A DNA stretch of 64,000 bases from Pseudomonas sp. GM18 (GTDB lineage: Bacteria > Pseudomonadota > Gammaproteobacteria > Pseudomonadales > Pseudomonadaceae). The position numbers and the translations under genes were made by a program. The notes beneath the pieces are model-generated. The model made no database searches, was not told the origin of the DNA, and worked only from the letters and a program-made list of their open reading frames with translations. The stretch is from contig NZ_AKJT01000092.1 of NCBI RefSeq assembly GCF_000282195.1, positions 1 through 64,000 on the forward strand, in the 5' to 3' direction. This document shows, piece by piece, positions 7,550 to 15,956 of the stretch (its first letter is position 1; each line of letters begins with the position of its first letter).

Positions 7550-9166
7550 TCAGGCTTCGTCATCCAGACGCCGCGTTGACTGTCGGCGGCCACGGGTAAT
7601 CAATTCGATGAATTGCACAGCGCTTAATGCGTGGGCGAACAGCCAACCCTGACCGAACTTCACCCCTTCGCCGCTCAGAAACACCGCTTGGGCTTCATGT
7701 TCGATACCTTCTGCAATCACCTTGAGTTGCAGGGCCTGGGCCATGCGAATGATGTGCGGTGCCACGCCGCTGCTGGCGGCGTCATGGCCCAGCGCGTCGA
7801 TAAATGCCTTGTCGATTTTCAGGCAGTCCACCGGCAGGGTTTGCAGGTAGGCGAGGCTGCAATAGCCGGTACCGAAGTCATCGATCAGCACCTGATGCCC
7901 GACATCGCGCAAGGCTTGCAGGTTTTCTCTGGCCACCACGACATCCACCAGTCCGCGCTCGGTCACCTCAAAGGCAATCTGTCTGGCGGCTACCCGGTGC
8001 AAGGCCAGCAGGCGCGCCATCACCTGACCGATACGCGGCACCATGACGTCGCAGGCGGCCAGGTTGACCGAGATGTACAGCTGCGGATTGGCGCGCAACA
8101 GTTGCCCGAGCTGTTCCAGCAGGCGCTGCAATACGAAGTCAGTCATCTGGCGGATCTGGCCGGTGTTCTCTGCCATCGGTATGAACAGATCGGGGCTGGT
8201 CAGGGTGCCGTCCGGCCTTCGCCAGCGCAGCAGGGCTTCGGCCCCGACACAGTTGCGACTGTCGAGGTCGAAGATCGGTTGATACAACACCTGCAATTCG
8301 CCTCGCTGTATCGCACCGTGCAGTTCGGCATCCAGTGATTGACGCTGGCGCACCAGCAGAAACACCAGAATGCCTACGCAGGCACTTAGCGCGAGGCTGG
8401 CCGGAAGCAGCCACCACCAAACGGCCGGCACATGCATCCCGGTACGCGGTGTGATCAGCACCAGTTGGTACTCGGGAGTGTTGGTCGGCATTCGGTAAAT
8501 CAGGTGGGTAGGGGTGACTTGCAGTGCATCGTGGCTTTTCGGGGGCCAGGGTTGCGTCGGGGGCCACTCCTGCTCGGCACCGAGCACGGGAATCGCGCGG
8601 GTGTCATGGTCGAGCACCACCAGCAGGCTGCTCCCCGGAGACAGATCAACCATGTCGGTCAAATGCCCACGGGATGTAGCCACCCGGAAATTGCCACGCC
8701 CCAGCATCAGAGCGGCGCGGTTCTCATCGGGTTCGGTGGTGGTGTTCAACCAATAGCTGTAGGTGGGGCCCTTGATGTCCGGTGGCCGGATCACCGACAG
8801 CCCTTCCTGGCGGGGGCGGTTGGAGCAGATTCCTGAAGCATCCATGTAAGCAGCTTCGTAAACGAAGCGGTAATTGAAGCTGACCTGCTGCAATGTGGCG
8901 ATCATTTCATCATCGCAGCCCCGCAGCGGTTGGGCTTCCAGGTCGTCGAGGCTTTCGCGCAGTTGCCCGAACAGCTGCTCCAGACGGACCAGAAAGCGCT
9001 CCCCCTGGGCGTTCATCTCCTGGCTTTCGTTGTCCTCGACCTGATGCATCGCAATGAACAGACTGCCGGTCATCAGCAGCGTTGCACTCAAGGCAGCCGC
9101 CAGCGTCGCCAGAAACCAAGGGCGATAGAACCAGCTACGCAGCCTCTCTCGAGCAGCCGTCATCAT
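7550..9166 (-). CDS. Membrane cyclic-di-GMP phosphodiesterase (CSS-motif + EAL)
   Basis: 538 residues. A transmembrane segment (about 16-40) is followed by a periplasmic domain with two cysteines (QPLRGCDDEM, ASGICSNRP) that fits the redox-sensing CSS-motif family, a second transmembrane segment (about 238-262) and a cytoplasmic EAL domain (about 268-525). The EAL domain keeps the key motifs: AEALLRW, LIDDFGTGYCSL, LKIDKAFI and IAEGIE, so it should hydrolyse c-di-GMP. In related CSS-EAL proteins, disulphide formation under the control of DsbA/DsbB regulates activity; dsbA lies about 4 kb away on the same strand. The start is uncertain between two adjacent ATGs. Confidence 0.88.
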   Translation of the reverse strand: MMTAARERLRSWFYRPWFLATLAAALSATLLMTGSLFIAMHQVEDNESQEMNAQGERFLVRLEQLFGQLRESLDDLEAQPLRGCDDEMIATLQQVSFNYRFVYEAAYMDASGICSNRPRQEGLSVIRPPDIKGPTYSYWLNTTTEPDENRAALMLGRGNFRVATSRGHLTDMVDLSPGSSLLVVLDHDTRAIPVLGAEQEWPPTQPWPPKSHDALQVTPTHLIYRMPTNTPEYQLVLITPRTGMHVPAVWWWLLPASLALSACVGILVFLLVRQRQSLDAELHGAIQRGELQVLYQPIFDLDSRNCVGAEALLRWRRPDGTLTSPDLFIPMAENTGQIRQMTDFVLQRLLEQLGQLLRANPQLYISVNLAACDVMVPRIGQVMARLLALHRVAARQIAFEVTERGLVDVVVARENLQALRDVGHQVLIDDFGTGYCSLAYLQTLPVDCLKIDKAFIDALGHDAASSGVAPHIIRMAQALQLKVIAEGIEHEAQAVFLSGEGVKFGQGWLFAHALSAVQFIELITRGRRQSTRRLDDEA

Positions 9167-9239
9167 GGAATATCCGAAGGATTACCAATGAGTTATAGCT
9201 GCTGATTGGGAAAAGGCCCTGACCGTCGGGCGGGCGTCA

Positions 9240-10019
9240 TTATTTTGTCTGATTCAACACCTGGAGAAGCGCCGCGGTTTGCGCGTCCGGCGTGCCGTCG
9301 AAACGGGACGGACGAAAATGCAGCTGAAAAGCCGCCAGCACATTGCGTGTCGCTACATCCAGTTCGCCGGTTTGTGGCGTGGCGTAGCCCAGGCGGGCAA
9401 GTTGTGCCTGAAACCAGCTGATGCTTGGCAGCTGCACGGCGAACTGCGCTTGCTGACGCGCCACGGCCTGCTCGTTCGGCCAGATTCCCAGACCTTCGGC
9501 CGCCAGGCGTTTCCAGGGGAACAGCGGGCCGGGGTCGAGCTTGCGCATAGGGGCGATGTCGCTATGGCCGATGATATGGCGAGGGCTGATGCCCTGACGC
9601 TTGCTGATGTCCTTGAGCAGAAAGATCATCGATTGAATCTGGGCTTCGCTGTAGGGATACCAAAGGCGCCCGGTCGGGGTGTCCTGGAAGCCCGGATTGA
9701 CGATTTCAATGCCAATGGAACTGGAATTCAGCCAGGTCCGGCCTTGCCATTGGCTTTCGCCGGCGTGCCAGGCCCGAAGATTTTCATCCATCAGCTTATA
9801 GATGGTGGCGTGCTCGTCGTCGCCGATCAGGTAATGGCTGCTGACCTCGCCATGGGTCAGCAATTGCAGCGAGTCCTCCAGGGATGCGGAGGTGTAATGC
9901 ATCACCACGAACTGAATACGGCTGTCGTGATTGACCGACGGGTGGCTGGTGTCAATCCGGGGACCGCTGGCGCAACCGGCTAATACAAGCAGCGAAGCAA
10001 TAAGAGCAAGAAATTTCAT
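9240..10019 (-). CDS. ampDh2: N-acetylmuramoyl-L-alanine amidase AmpDh2 (lipoprotein)
   Basis: Outer-membrane-anchored amidase that cuts between N-acetylmuramic acid and the stem peptide, in wall turnover and muropeptide recycling. 259 residues. A signal peptide ends in the lipobox LAGC (C16). The amidase_2 domain spans about 35-185 with likely zinc ligands in FVVMHYT, IIGHSDIAP and KLDPGP. A C-terminal peptidoglycan-binding domain spans about 205-258. I start at the ATG of MKFLALIASL, which gives a proper signal peptide and the usual length. Position after algB-kinB matches P. aeruginosa ampDh2; the E. coli counterpart is AmiD. Confidence 0.9.
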   Translation of the reverse strand: MKFLALIASLLVLAGCASGPRIDTSHPSVNHDSRIQFVVMHYTSASLEDSLQLLTHGEVSSHYLIGDDEHATIYKLMDENLRAWHAGESQWQGRTWLNSSSIGIEIVNPGFQDTPTGRLWYPYSEAQIQSMIFLLKDISKRQGISPRHIIGHSDIAPMRKLDPGPLFPWKRLAAEGLGIWPNEQAVARQQAQFAVQLPSISWFQAQLARLGYATPQTGELDVATRNVLAAFQLHFRPSRFDGTPDAQTAALLQVLNQTK

Positions 10020-10121
10020 GGTGGAGGCATTACACGCGAGACAATAATGCAACAGTGTAACGTATTGCCTTGCGCGCCGACCGCAAAAGCGCGCCTTTAA
10101 ACAAAATGGAACAATTAACTG

Positions 10122-12161
10122 TCAGCCCAGTTCTATCCGATTGCGGCCGGTATTTTTCGCGCGATATAGCGCCTGATCGGCTCTTTTAAGCACCAGGTCG
10201 CTATGCTCGCCCGGTCTGAAGGCGGTCAGTCCCATGGAAATGGTGATAGTGACTCGCTCGCCCTTGAAGTGGAACGGGCAAGCTTCGATCGATGCGCGCA
10301 AGGTTTCCAGTAGTTTCGCGCCGACCATCGGCGCCGTGGCAGGCATCAACAGCACAAACTCCTCACCGCCAAACCTGGCAATGAAGTCCGTCCCGCGTAG
10401 ACGCTTGCGCAGCACACTGGCGATGATTTTCAGCACCTTGTCGCCCGCCAGATGGCCGTAGTTGTCGTTGATGCGTTTGAAATGGTCGAGGTCGAGCATC
10501 GCCAGCAACAGGGTGTTGCCGTGTTGTTGCCATTGACTGATTTCGTGGTCCAGCCGTTCGCTCCAGGCCGCTCGATTCGGCAAACCGGTCAACGGATCGA
10601 TCAGCGCCTTCTGGCGCTGCTCTTCGAGATGCTCGCGGTAGCCCAGCGCTTCCTGCTCCATGTGGGCCACCCTTTCAGCCAGGCTTTGCAGGCGAGCCGC
10701 GACTTCCTGCTCACGCTCGTCGCGTTGCTTCTGGTGCTGGTCCATGGTGCCGAGCAGGCCTTCGAGATGGTTTTCCAGCACGTGCTTGAGGTCGTCGAGG
10801 TCCGCCGCCTCATGCATGCTGCTTTGCAGACCGTCGACTTGCTCGCGAATCTGCGTGTCCATCTCCCGCGCGGCAGAGCGGTTGTCGGCGTGGCCTTCGC
10901 TGGCCGCTTGCAGGTTGCTCTGAAATGACTCGAGGCGTTCGTTGAGTCGCTGCAGATAGGCTTCGAACTCGTGTTGGCCGCTGTCGGTAATGGCCAGCAT
11001 CAATGTTGCCAGGTCATCGAGGATTGGCAGCAGTTCGTACCAGTTCAAGCCGTTTTGAAGACGATTACGCATCGCTTCGGCTTGCGGTCGATGGCGCTCG
11101 GGCAGCGTCAGGTCGTCGAGAAGGCCCAGCAAGGTGTCTTCGATGTGCTTGGCCACAGAGCTGTAGGACGGTTCCGGCGAGTCTGGCAGGGCATACAGAA
11201 TGTCGTGCTCTGGCGTTTGCGGATCGCTGGCCTCCGGGATCAGTTCATCCGGGTTGATTGCCGGCGGAGCCTGGGTGGCCGGTACGGCGCTCGATGGAAC
11301 CGGCTCTTGCAGTTGTTCGAGGTTCGGCTGGGTTTGTGGCTCTGGGGCCTGGCTGCTCGTGGCCTCTGGCTCCAGGACGGGCGGGACGAACGCCACGACT
11401 TCAGCTATGGGGGCCGTTGTTGCTGTCGGCGCCGGAGTGTCCACTGGTTCAGGGCGCGCAGCGGCGGGCAGGGCGGCTTCTACGGTTGGTATTACCCCTT
11501 GCGGTTTGTTGGCGGCTGGCGCGAGATTGACCGTCGCGTGTGGGGGCTCGGTCAGTGGTGCGGCGACCGGTTCGACAGATTGCGGGACAGGCATGTGCAA
11601 CTCAGGGGCGGCGATCTGTGGCGCAGCCTCGTCGGCATCCCGGCTACCAAACAGGCGCTGCAGCAAACCCGGGCGACCCGGTTCTACAGGGTTCTCCAGC
11701 AGACTCAAGGCTTTGCCTTGCAAGCCGCTCAGTTCACTGAGCAGCAACGGGATTTCGCGAGCCTGGCCGACGCGGCCGTCCAGCTGTTTGGCGAAACTCT
11801 TCAGTGGCCGGCTCACTTCCCGTGGCAGCGGCAATGCTTGCAGCTGAGAGACCAGCGCCGTCAGTGCGGCGCTGACTTGATCGACCCGGGTTTCCCGGCG
11901 CTGCTCGGAGTCGAGCACGGCTTTTTCCAGGCGCGGCAGCAAGGCTGCCAGGCCGGCGTCCATGTCGTCGGTACGTACGACTTCGCGCATTTCCTTCATG
12001 CATTGGTCAACGGCACGATCGGTGCCTTCGGCAGCCAGGGTGCTGCGCACCAGCCCGCGACGCAGCAGGTCGAGCCGGGCGTCCCATCGACGTTCGAGCT
12101 TTTCCTGTTGTTCGATGCTTTTGAGGTATTTCTCTTTCCAGCGCTGTGTTTCGTCGCTCAT
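10122..12161 (-). CDS. dgcH: Diguanylate cyclase DgcH
   Basis: 679 residues that make c-di-GMP from two GTP. The C-terminal GGDEF domain (about 515-679) has an intact active site RFGGEEFVLLMP, preceded five residues upstream by the inhibitory I-site RGTD, so it should be active and feedback-inhibited. The N-terminal half is predicted soluble: a helical region (about 1-165), a low-complexity Pro/Ala/Glu linker (about 185-325) and another helical stretch with probable coiled coil before GGDEF (about 340-510). There is no membrane segment. It starts on the base next to the stop of the upstream EEP gene, so the two are translationally linked. The name follows the P. aeruginosa gene at this position. 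Confidence 0.88.
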   Translation of the reverse strand: MSDETQRWKEKYLKSIEQQEKLERRWDARLDLLRRGLVRSTLAAEGTDRAVDQCMKEMREVVRTDDMDAGLAALLPRLEKAVLDSEQRRETRVDQVSAALTALVSQLQALPLPREVSRPLKSFAKQLDGRVGQAREIPLLLSELSGLQGKALSLLENPVEPGRPGLLQRLFGSRDADEAAPQIAAPELHMPVPQSVEPVAAPLTEPPHATVNLAPAANKPQGVIPTVEAALPAAARPEPVDTPAPTATTAPIAEVVAFVPPVLEPEATSSQAPEPQTQPNLEQLQEPVPSSAVPATQAPPAINPDELIPEASDPQTPEHDILYALPDSPEPSYSSVAKHIEDTLLGLLDDLTLPERHRPQAEAMRNRLQNGLNWYELLPILDDLATLMLAITDSGQHEFEAYLQRLNERLESFQSNLQAASEGHADNRSAAREMDTQIREQVDGLQSSMHEAADLDDLKHVLENHLEGLLGTMDQHQKQRDEREQEVAARLQSLAERVAHMEQEALGYREHLEEQRQKALIDPLTGLPNRAAWSERLDHEISQWQQHGNTLLLAMLDLDHFKRINDNYGHLAGDKVLKIIASVLRKRLRGTDFIARFGGEEFVLLMPATAPMVGAKLLETLRASIEACPFHFKGERVTITISMGLTAFRPGEHSDLVLKRADQALYRAKNTGRNRIELG

Positions 12162-13022
12162 TCAGGCAGGACTCAACGCGGGGAATGCATCGGCCGTGAG
12201 CGAGCCCGGCAGACGAATCTCTACCGCGACCGGCAGGTGATCGGAAATGGGTTGTGCCAGCACCTCGACCTTTTCAAGCGTCAGGGTGGGGCTGAGCAGA
12301 ATGTGGTCCAGGCAGCGCTGTGGGCGCCAGCTGGGAAAGGTCGCTTCCATCTGCGGCGCGAGCAGGCCTAAATCACGCAGCGGGGAATGTTGCAGCAAGT
12401 CACCGGCATGGGTATTCATATCGCCCATCAGCACCTGGTGCTTATAACCACCGATCAACTCGCGGATGTAAGCCAGTTGCATGCTACGGGCGCGAGCGCC
12501 CAGCGCCAGGTGCATCATCACCACCACGAGCGCCTCCGGACCTTCACCGAAGCGCACCAGAATAGCCCCGCGGCCCTTGGGCCCCGGCAGCGGATGATCC
12601 TCGATCGCCCATGGGCGCAGGCGGCTGAGCACGCCATTGCTGTGCTGGCCGAGATGACCGAGATTGCGATTGAGTTGTTGATACCAATAAGGGAAGGCGC
12701 CGAGCTGCGCCAGGTGTTCGACCTGATTGACGTAGCCCGATCGCAGGCTGCCGCCATCGGCTTCCTGCAAGGCGACCAGATCGAAGTCGCCCAGCAGATT
12801 GCCGATTTTTTGCAGGTTGTCGGCACGCCCGGTATGGGGCAACAGATGCTGCCAACCGCGGGTCAGATAGTGCCGATAACGCTCGGTACTGATGCCGACC
12901 TGGATATTGAAACTGAGCAAACGCAGACGGCTGTCCACGGGCAACCCCGTCGACTCCAGGTGATGCTCGTTGACCCGCGGGTCGTGCAGGCCAACGATGC
13001 GTTCAGTTCCCCAGCGGCGCAT
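12162..13022 (-). CDS. Endonuclease/exonuclease/phosphatase (EEP) family protein
   Basis: 286 residues of the DNase I-like EEP fold, cytoplasmic. Visible motifs are LLSFNIQVG (Asn ligand), DLVALQEAD (metal-binding Glu), MGDMNTHAGD (catalytic Asp/Asn) and the C-terminal ISDHLPV (catalytic Asp-His). Metal-dependent phosphodiesterase or phosphatase activity is expected from the family; the substrate is unknown (DNA, phospholipid and inositol phosphates are all possible). It lies between dsbA and dgcH on one strand, abutting dgcH with no gap, an arrangement I recall as conserved in Pseudomonas. Confidence 0.82.
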   Translation of the reverse strand: MRRWGTERIVGLHDPRVNEHHLESTGLPVDSRLRLLSFNIQVGISTERYRHYLTRGWQHLLPHTGRADNLQKIGNLLGDFDLVALQEADGGSLRSGYVNQVEHLAQLGAFPYWYQQLNRNLGHLGQHSNGVLSRLRPWAIEDHPLPGPKGRGAILVRFGEGPEALVVVMMHLALGARARSMQLAYIRELIGGYKHQVLMGDMNTHAGDLLQHSPLRDLGLLAPQMEATFPSWRPQRCLDHILLSPTLTLEKVEVLAQPISDHLPVAVEIRLPGSLTADAFPALSPA

Positions 13023-13036
13023 GGCGGGTGCCGCGC

Positions 13037-13678
13037 TTAGTTGGCAACGGCCTTGGTTGCCGCTCGCTCTTTGGCGACCAGTTGGTCGGCCAGTTTCAGC
13101 GCTTGTTCGGCACCACCGGCAGAGCCGATGTCAAAGCGATACTTGCCATTGACGATCATGGTAGGCACGCCGGAGATTTCATATTTCTTGGCAAGCTCTT
13201 TGGCTTTGTTGATCTGGCCCTTGATGGCGAAGGAGTCGAAGGTGGCCAGGAATTTGTCCTTGTCTACACCTTGGGTCGCCAGGAAGTCCGCCATGTCTTC
13301 TTTGTCAGTCAGCTTCTTGTGTTCTTTCTGGATTGCGTTGAACACCGCAGCGTGAACCTTGCTCTCGACACCCATGGCCTCAAGCGTCAGGAACATCTGG
13401 CCGTGTGCATCCCAAGGGCCGCCAAACATGGCCGGGATACGCACGAAATTCACGTCGGAAGGGAGCTTTTCAACCCATGGGTTAATGACGGGTTCGAAGG
13501 CATAGCAGTGCGGGCAGCCGTACCAGAACAGCTCCACGACTTCGATCTTGCCAGGCTCGGCCACCGGGACCGGGTTGCTCAGTTCGACATAGGGCGCTTC
13601 AGGTTTTTCGGCGGCTTGGGCAGTCATGCCGAACAGGCTGGCAGCGACGAGTGCGGCGCTGATGATCAGATTACGCAT
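13037..13678 (-). CDS. dsbA: Periplasmic thiol:disulfide oxidoreductase DsbA
   Basis: 213 residues. A signal peptide is cleaved after about residue 22 (TAQA-AE). A thioredoxin fold carries the CPHC active site (C55-C58 in FWYGCPHCYAF) and the cis-proline loop SGVPTMIVNG (P172). It introduces disulphide bonds into secreted proteins and is reoxidised by DsbB. The start is supported by CAGGAGT seven bases upstream. It is preceded by cytochrome c4 with a terminator between (13772-13802), so it probably has its own promoter in 13679-13770. Confidence 0.95.
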   Translation of the reverse strand: MRNLIISAALVAASLFGMTAQAAEKPEAPYVELSNPVPVAEPGKIEVVELFWYGCPHCYAFEPVINPWVEKLPSDVNFVRIPAMFGGPWDAHGQMFLTLEAMGVESKVHAAVFNAIQKEHKKLTDKEDMADFLATQGVDKDKFLATFDSFAIKGQINKAKELAKKYEISGVPTMIVNGKYRFDIGSAGGAEQALKLADQLVAKERAATKAVAN

Positions 13679-13771
13679 GCTTTACTCCTGGACAATTGGG
13701 GCGCCTCGCGCGACCTGTCTTAAGACAGATTCCGGCGGGCTTGAGTTCTGTAGTGTAACGGCAGCGGCCAC

Positions 13772-13802
13772 AAAAAAGGGCAGCCAAAGCTACCCTTTTT
13801 AT
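13772..13802 (-). terminator. Terminator after cytochrome c4
   Basis: On the minus strand AAAAGGGTAGC-TTTG-GCTGCCCTTTTTT forms an 11-bp stem with one G-T pair and ends in a T run. It lies 75 bases beyond the cc4 stop and upstream of dsbA. Confidence 0.8.
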
Positions 13803-13833
13803 GTTTGCATCGACGGATTAATCGAGTGTTAAC

Positions 13834-13861
13834 GTTGCAAGAGATGTACATCTCTCACAAC
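13834..13861. promoter_or_regulatory. Long palindrome between cc4 and dsbA
   Basis: AGAGATGTACATCTCT (13840-13855) is a perfect 16-bp palindrome with no spacer. It is extended after a 2-base mismatch by GTTG/CAAC on each side, giving a 28-base element 16 bases past the cc4 stop. It has no T run, so it is not a standard terminator. A dimeric regulator site or an RNA processing or stabilising hairpin are both possible. Confidence 0.45.
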
Positions 13862-13876
13862 GCTCGATCACAGGCC

Positions 13877-14488
13877 TTAGTGCAAGCCTTGAATATAGCT
13901 GGAGACGGCGGCGATATCTTCGTCGCTCAGCTTTTTAGCGATGCTTTGCATCGGTTTGGTATCGCCGTCGTTGGTCCGGCCGCCTTCTTCTTTCCTGAAT
14001 TCGGTCAGTTGCTTGCCGACGTACTGGGCATGCTGGCCGCCCAAGTGCGGGAAGCCGGCGGCTGCGTTGCCTGCGCCATTAGGCGAGTGGCAGCCGGTGC
14101 AGGCTGGCAGCCCTTTGGCCAGGTCGCCACCACGGAACAGCGCTTCACCGCGAGCCACGATTTTCGGGTCGGCGGCACCGACGCTGCCTTTCTGGCTGGC
14201 AAAGTAGGCAGAGATATCAGCCAGGTCCTGATCGCTCAGGTTGGTCAGCAGGCCGGTCATTTCCAGTACCGTGCGTTTGCCGGACTTGATGTCGTGCAGC
14301 TGCTTGTTCAGATAACGCTCGCCCTGGCCTGCCAGTTTCGGAAAGTTAGGCGCCATGCTATTGCCATCCGGGCCATGACAGGCGCCACATACTGCGGCTT
14401 TCGCCTGACCAGCAGTCGCATCACCTGCAGCATGGGCAATACCGGAGATCCCCACGGTCAACAGCAGACTCACGATCAATTTGTTCAT
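13877..14488 (-). CDS. cc4: Diheme cytochrome c4
   Basis: Periplasmic electron carrier of 203 residues that can feed terminal oxidases such as cbb3 or aa3. A signal peptide ends near residue 20 (GIAHA-AG). Two cytochrome c domains follow, with heme motifs CGACH (34-38) and CTGCH (130-134). The tandem-domain layout and length are typical of c4. It follows a single-heme c5-type gene on the same strand with 46 bases between; the pair is probably an operon. From memory the same pair lies beside engB-polA in P. aeruginosa. Confidence 0.93.
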   Translation of the reverse strand: MNKLIVSLLLTVGISGIAHAAGDATAGQAKAAVCGACHGPDGNSMAPNFPKLAGQGERYLNKQLHDIKSGKRTVLEMTGLLTNLSDQDLADISAYFASQKGSVGAADPKIVARGEALFRGGDLAKGLPACTGCHSPNGAGNAAAGFPHLGGQHAQYVGKQLTEFRKEEGGRTNDGDTKPMQSIAKKLSDEDIAAVSSYIQGLH

Positions 14489-14534
14489 CAGCTAATCCAA
14501 CTACGGCTAAGGGTTAAAGAGTTATGGACCGGGT

Positions 14535-14825
14535 TTACTCACTCATCCACTGGATGATGGCTCGGTAATCCTCGGCACTGCAGTCCATGCACAAACCACG
14601 CGGCGGCATCGCCTTGAAACCCTGGGTCACGTGTTGCACCAGCGTCTCCATACCTTTCGCCAACCTCGGCGTCCAAGCTTCCTGATCGCCCTTGCGGGGC
14701 GCCATGGGTAGTTGGCCGGAATGACAGGCACCACAAACACGGTTGTACACAGCTTCCGGATCCTGTGTAGCCTGAGCGCTGTAAAGCGGCATCAAGACAC
14801 CGGCAGCTAGCAGCCATTTCGTCAT
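14535..14825 (-). CDS. Small c5-type cytochrome c
   Basis: 96 residues. A signal peptide (about 1-19) is followed by a single heme motif CGACH (31-35) and a probable axial methionine at M73 (KAMPPRG). A second Cys pair (CMDC, 79-82) near the C-terminus is typical of cytochrome c5. A periplasmic electron carrier is expected; its partners are unknown. It is the first gene of the probable c5-c4 unit and diverges from engB. Confidence 0.88.
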   Translation of the reverse strand: MTKWLLAAGVLMPLYSAQATQDPEAVYNRVCGACHSGQLPMAPRKGDQEAWTPRLAKGMETLVQHVTQGFKAMPPRGLCMDCSAEDYRAIIQWMSE

Positions 14826-15016
14826 AAAACGACCTTTTCAGGGTTGAGAGCGTGCTGCGTTCTAGTGCGCAATCAATGTCAGTCGCTCTCGTGAACTTCA
14901 TCCTACGCTGGGACAAAGCGCACACAAAATCTGCGGCATTATATACTGGCGTCACTGAAACGGAAACGACACTGCTTGCCGCGTCCATTCCCGGCGCCGC
15001 CCACATCGGAAATCCC

Positions 15017-15658
15017 ATGCAACTCAAGAATCCCATCCTCGGCCTGTGCCAACAGTCCACCTTTATGCTCAGCGCTGCCAAAGTCGACCAATGTCCCGAC
15101 GACGAAGGCTTTGAAGTGGCCTTCGCCGGGCGTTCCAACGCCGGCAAGTCCAGCGCGTTGAATACTCTGACGCACGCCAGCCTGGCGCGGACCTCGAAAA
15201 CACCGGGTCGCACACAGCTGTTGAACTTCTTCAAGCTAGACGATGAACGCCGTCTGGTCGACCTGCCAGGTTACGGTTACGCAAAAGTGCCGATCCCGTT
15301 GAAGATGCACTGGCAGCGTCACCTGGAAGCCTATCTGGGTGGTCGCGAGAGTTTGAAAGGTCTGATTCTGATGATGGACATCCGTCATCCAATGACCGAC
15401 TTCGACCTGTTGATGCTCGATTGGGCCGTTGCCAGCGGCATGCCGATGCATATTCTGCTGACCAAGGCCGACAAGCTGACCTATGGCGCGGCGAAAAACA
15501 CGCTGCTCAAGGTTCAATCGGAAATTCGCAAGGGATGGGGCGATACGATCACTATCCAGCTGTTTTCGGCCCCCAAACGCATGGGGCTGGAAGAAGCCTA
15601 CACCGTACTGGCGGACTGGATGGAGTTGGCGGACAAAGGCGCCGAGGCTGCCGAGTAA
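15017..15658 (+). CDS. engB: Ribosome biogenesis GTPase EngB (YihA/YsxC)
   Basis: A 213-residue Era-like GTPase, needed in many bacteria for assembly of the large ribosomal subunit. G1 is GRSNAGKSS (38-46), G3 is DLPGYGYAKV (from 82) and G4 is TKAD (149-152). I start it at the ATG of MQLKNPILGL, which fits the family length; the frame is open upstream to a GTG at 14852 but that part looks non-coding. It converges on polA, and the gap holds the ErsA small RNA, as spf (Spot 42) lies between polA and yihA in E. coli. Confidence 0.93.
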   Translation: MQLKNPILGLCQQSTFMLSAAKVDQCPDDEGFEVAFAGRSNAGKSSALNTLTHASLARTSKTPGRTQLLNFFKLDDERRLVDLPGYGYAKVPIPLKMHWQRHLEAYLGGRESLKGLILMMDIRHPMTDFDLLMLDWAVASGMPMHILLTKADKLTYGAAKNTLLKVQSEIRKGWGDTITIQLFSAPKRMGLEEAYTVLADWMELADKGAEAAE

Positions 15659-15682
15659 GGCTCTCGAGACAAATCGGCAGGC

Positions 15683-15815
15683 AAAAAAAACCCCGGACTT
15701 CATATGGGGAGGGAGAAGTTCCGGGGTTCAAGTTCCGGACCGCTAGGGCGGGGTCCAGATATCTGCCAACACTTAACACAACATAGGAGCATCGAAGGGC
15801 TTCACCAGCCATTCA
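15683..15815 (-). ncRNA. ersA: ErsA small regulatory RNA (Spot 42-like position)
   Basis: The convergent engB-polA gap holds a minus-strand unit with a promoter at 15821-15848 and a terminator whose U run ends at 15683, predicting an RNA of about 133 nt. P. aeruginosa ErsA is, as I recall, 132 nt, lies in the same place and depends on sigma-22 (AlgU). Features seen: a 5' stem (GGCUGGUGAAGCC), a pyrimidine-rich single-stranded patch (UUCUCCCUCCCC) suited to pairing with Shine-Dalgarno sequences, and a terminator hairpin (CCCCGGA with its complement) followed by eight U. ErsA with Hfq represses algC and other envelope and biofilm genes. The exact 5' end is inferred from the promoter. Confidence 0.85.
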
Positions 15816-15820
15816 GTATC

Positions 15821-15848
15821 TCTGAGTGGCGGTTCGCGGATTTAGTTC
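15821..15848 (-). promoter_or_regulatory. Sigma-22 (AlgU)-type promoter of ersA
   Basis: On the minus strand GAACTA (15848-15843) is followed after 17 bases by TCAGA (15825-15821). This is close to the AlgU/RpoE consensus GAACTT-N16/17-TCTGA and places the start near 15814, which fits the RNA length. Confidence 0.75.
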
Positions 15849-15912
15849 AGACTATTTTCAAAAACCATTGGAAATAATCGTCGTCATTTTCCGCTCTATA
15901 GCCCTTCGTCAT

Positions 15913-15937
15913 GTGCTGCGGCAACAGGCCGCAGCAC
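15913..15937. terminator. Hairpin downstream of polA
   Basis: GTGCTGCGGC-AACAG-GCCGCAGCAC is a perfect 10-bp stem with a 5-base loop, 20 bases past the polA stop. There is no T run on the minus strand, so it may be a weak terminator or an mRNA 3'-end protector rather than a classical terminator. Confidence 0.5.
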
Positions 15938-15956
15938 AAACGTCCTTTCAGGCGGC

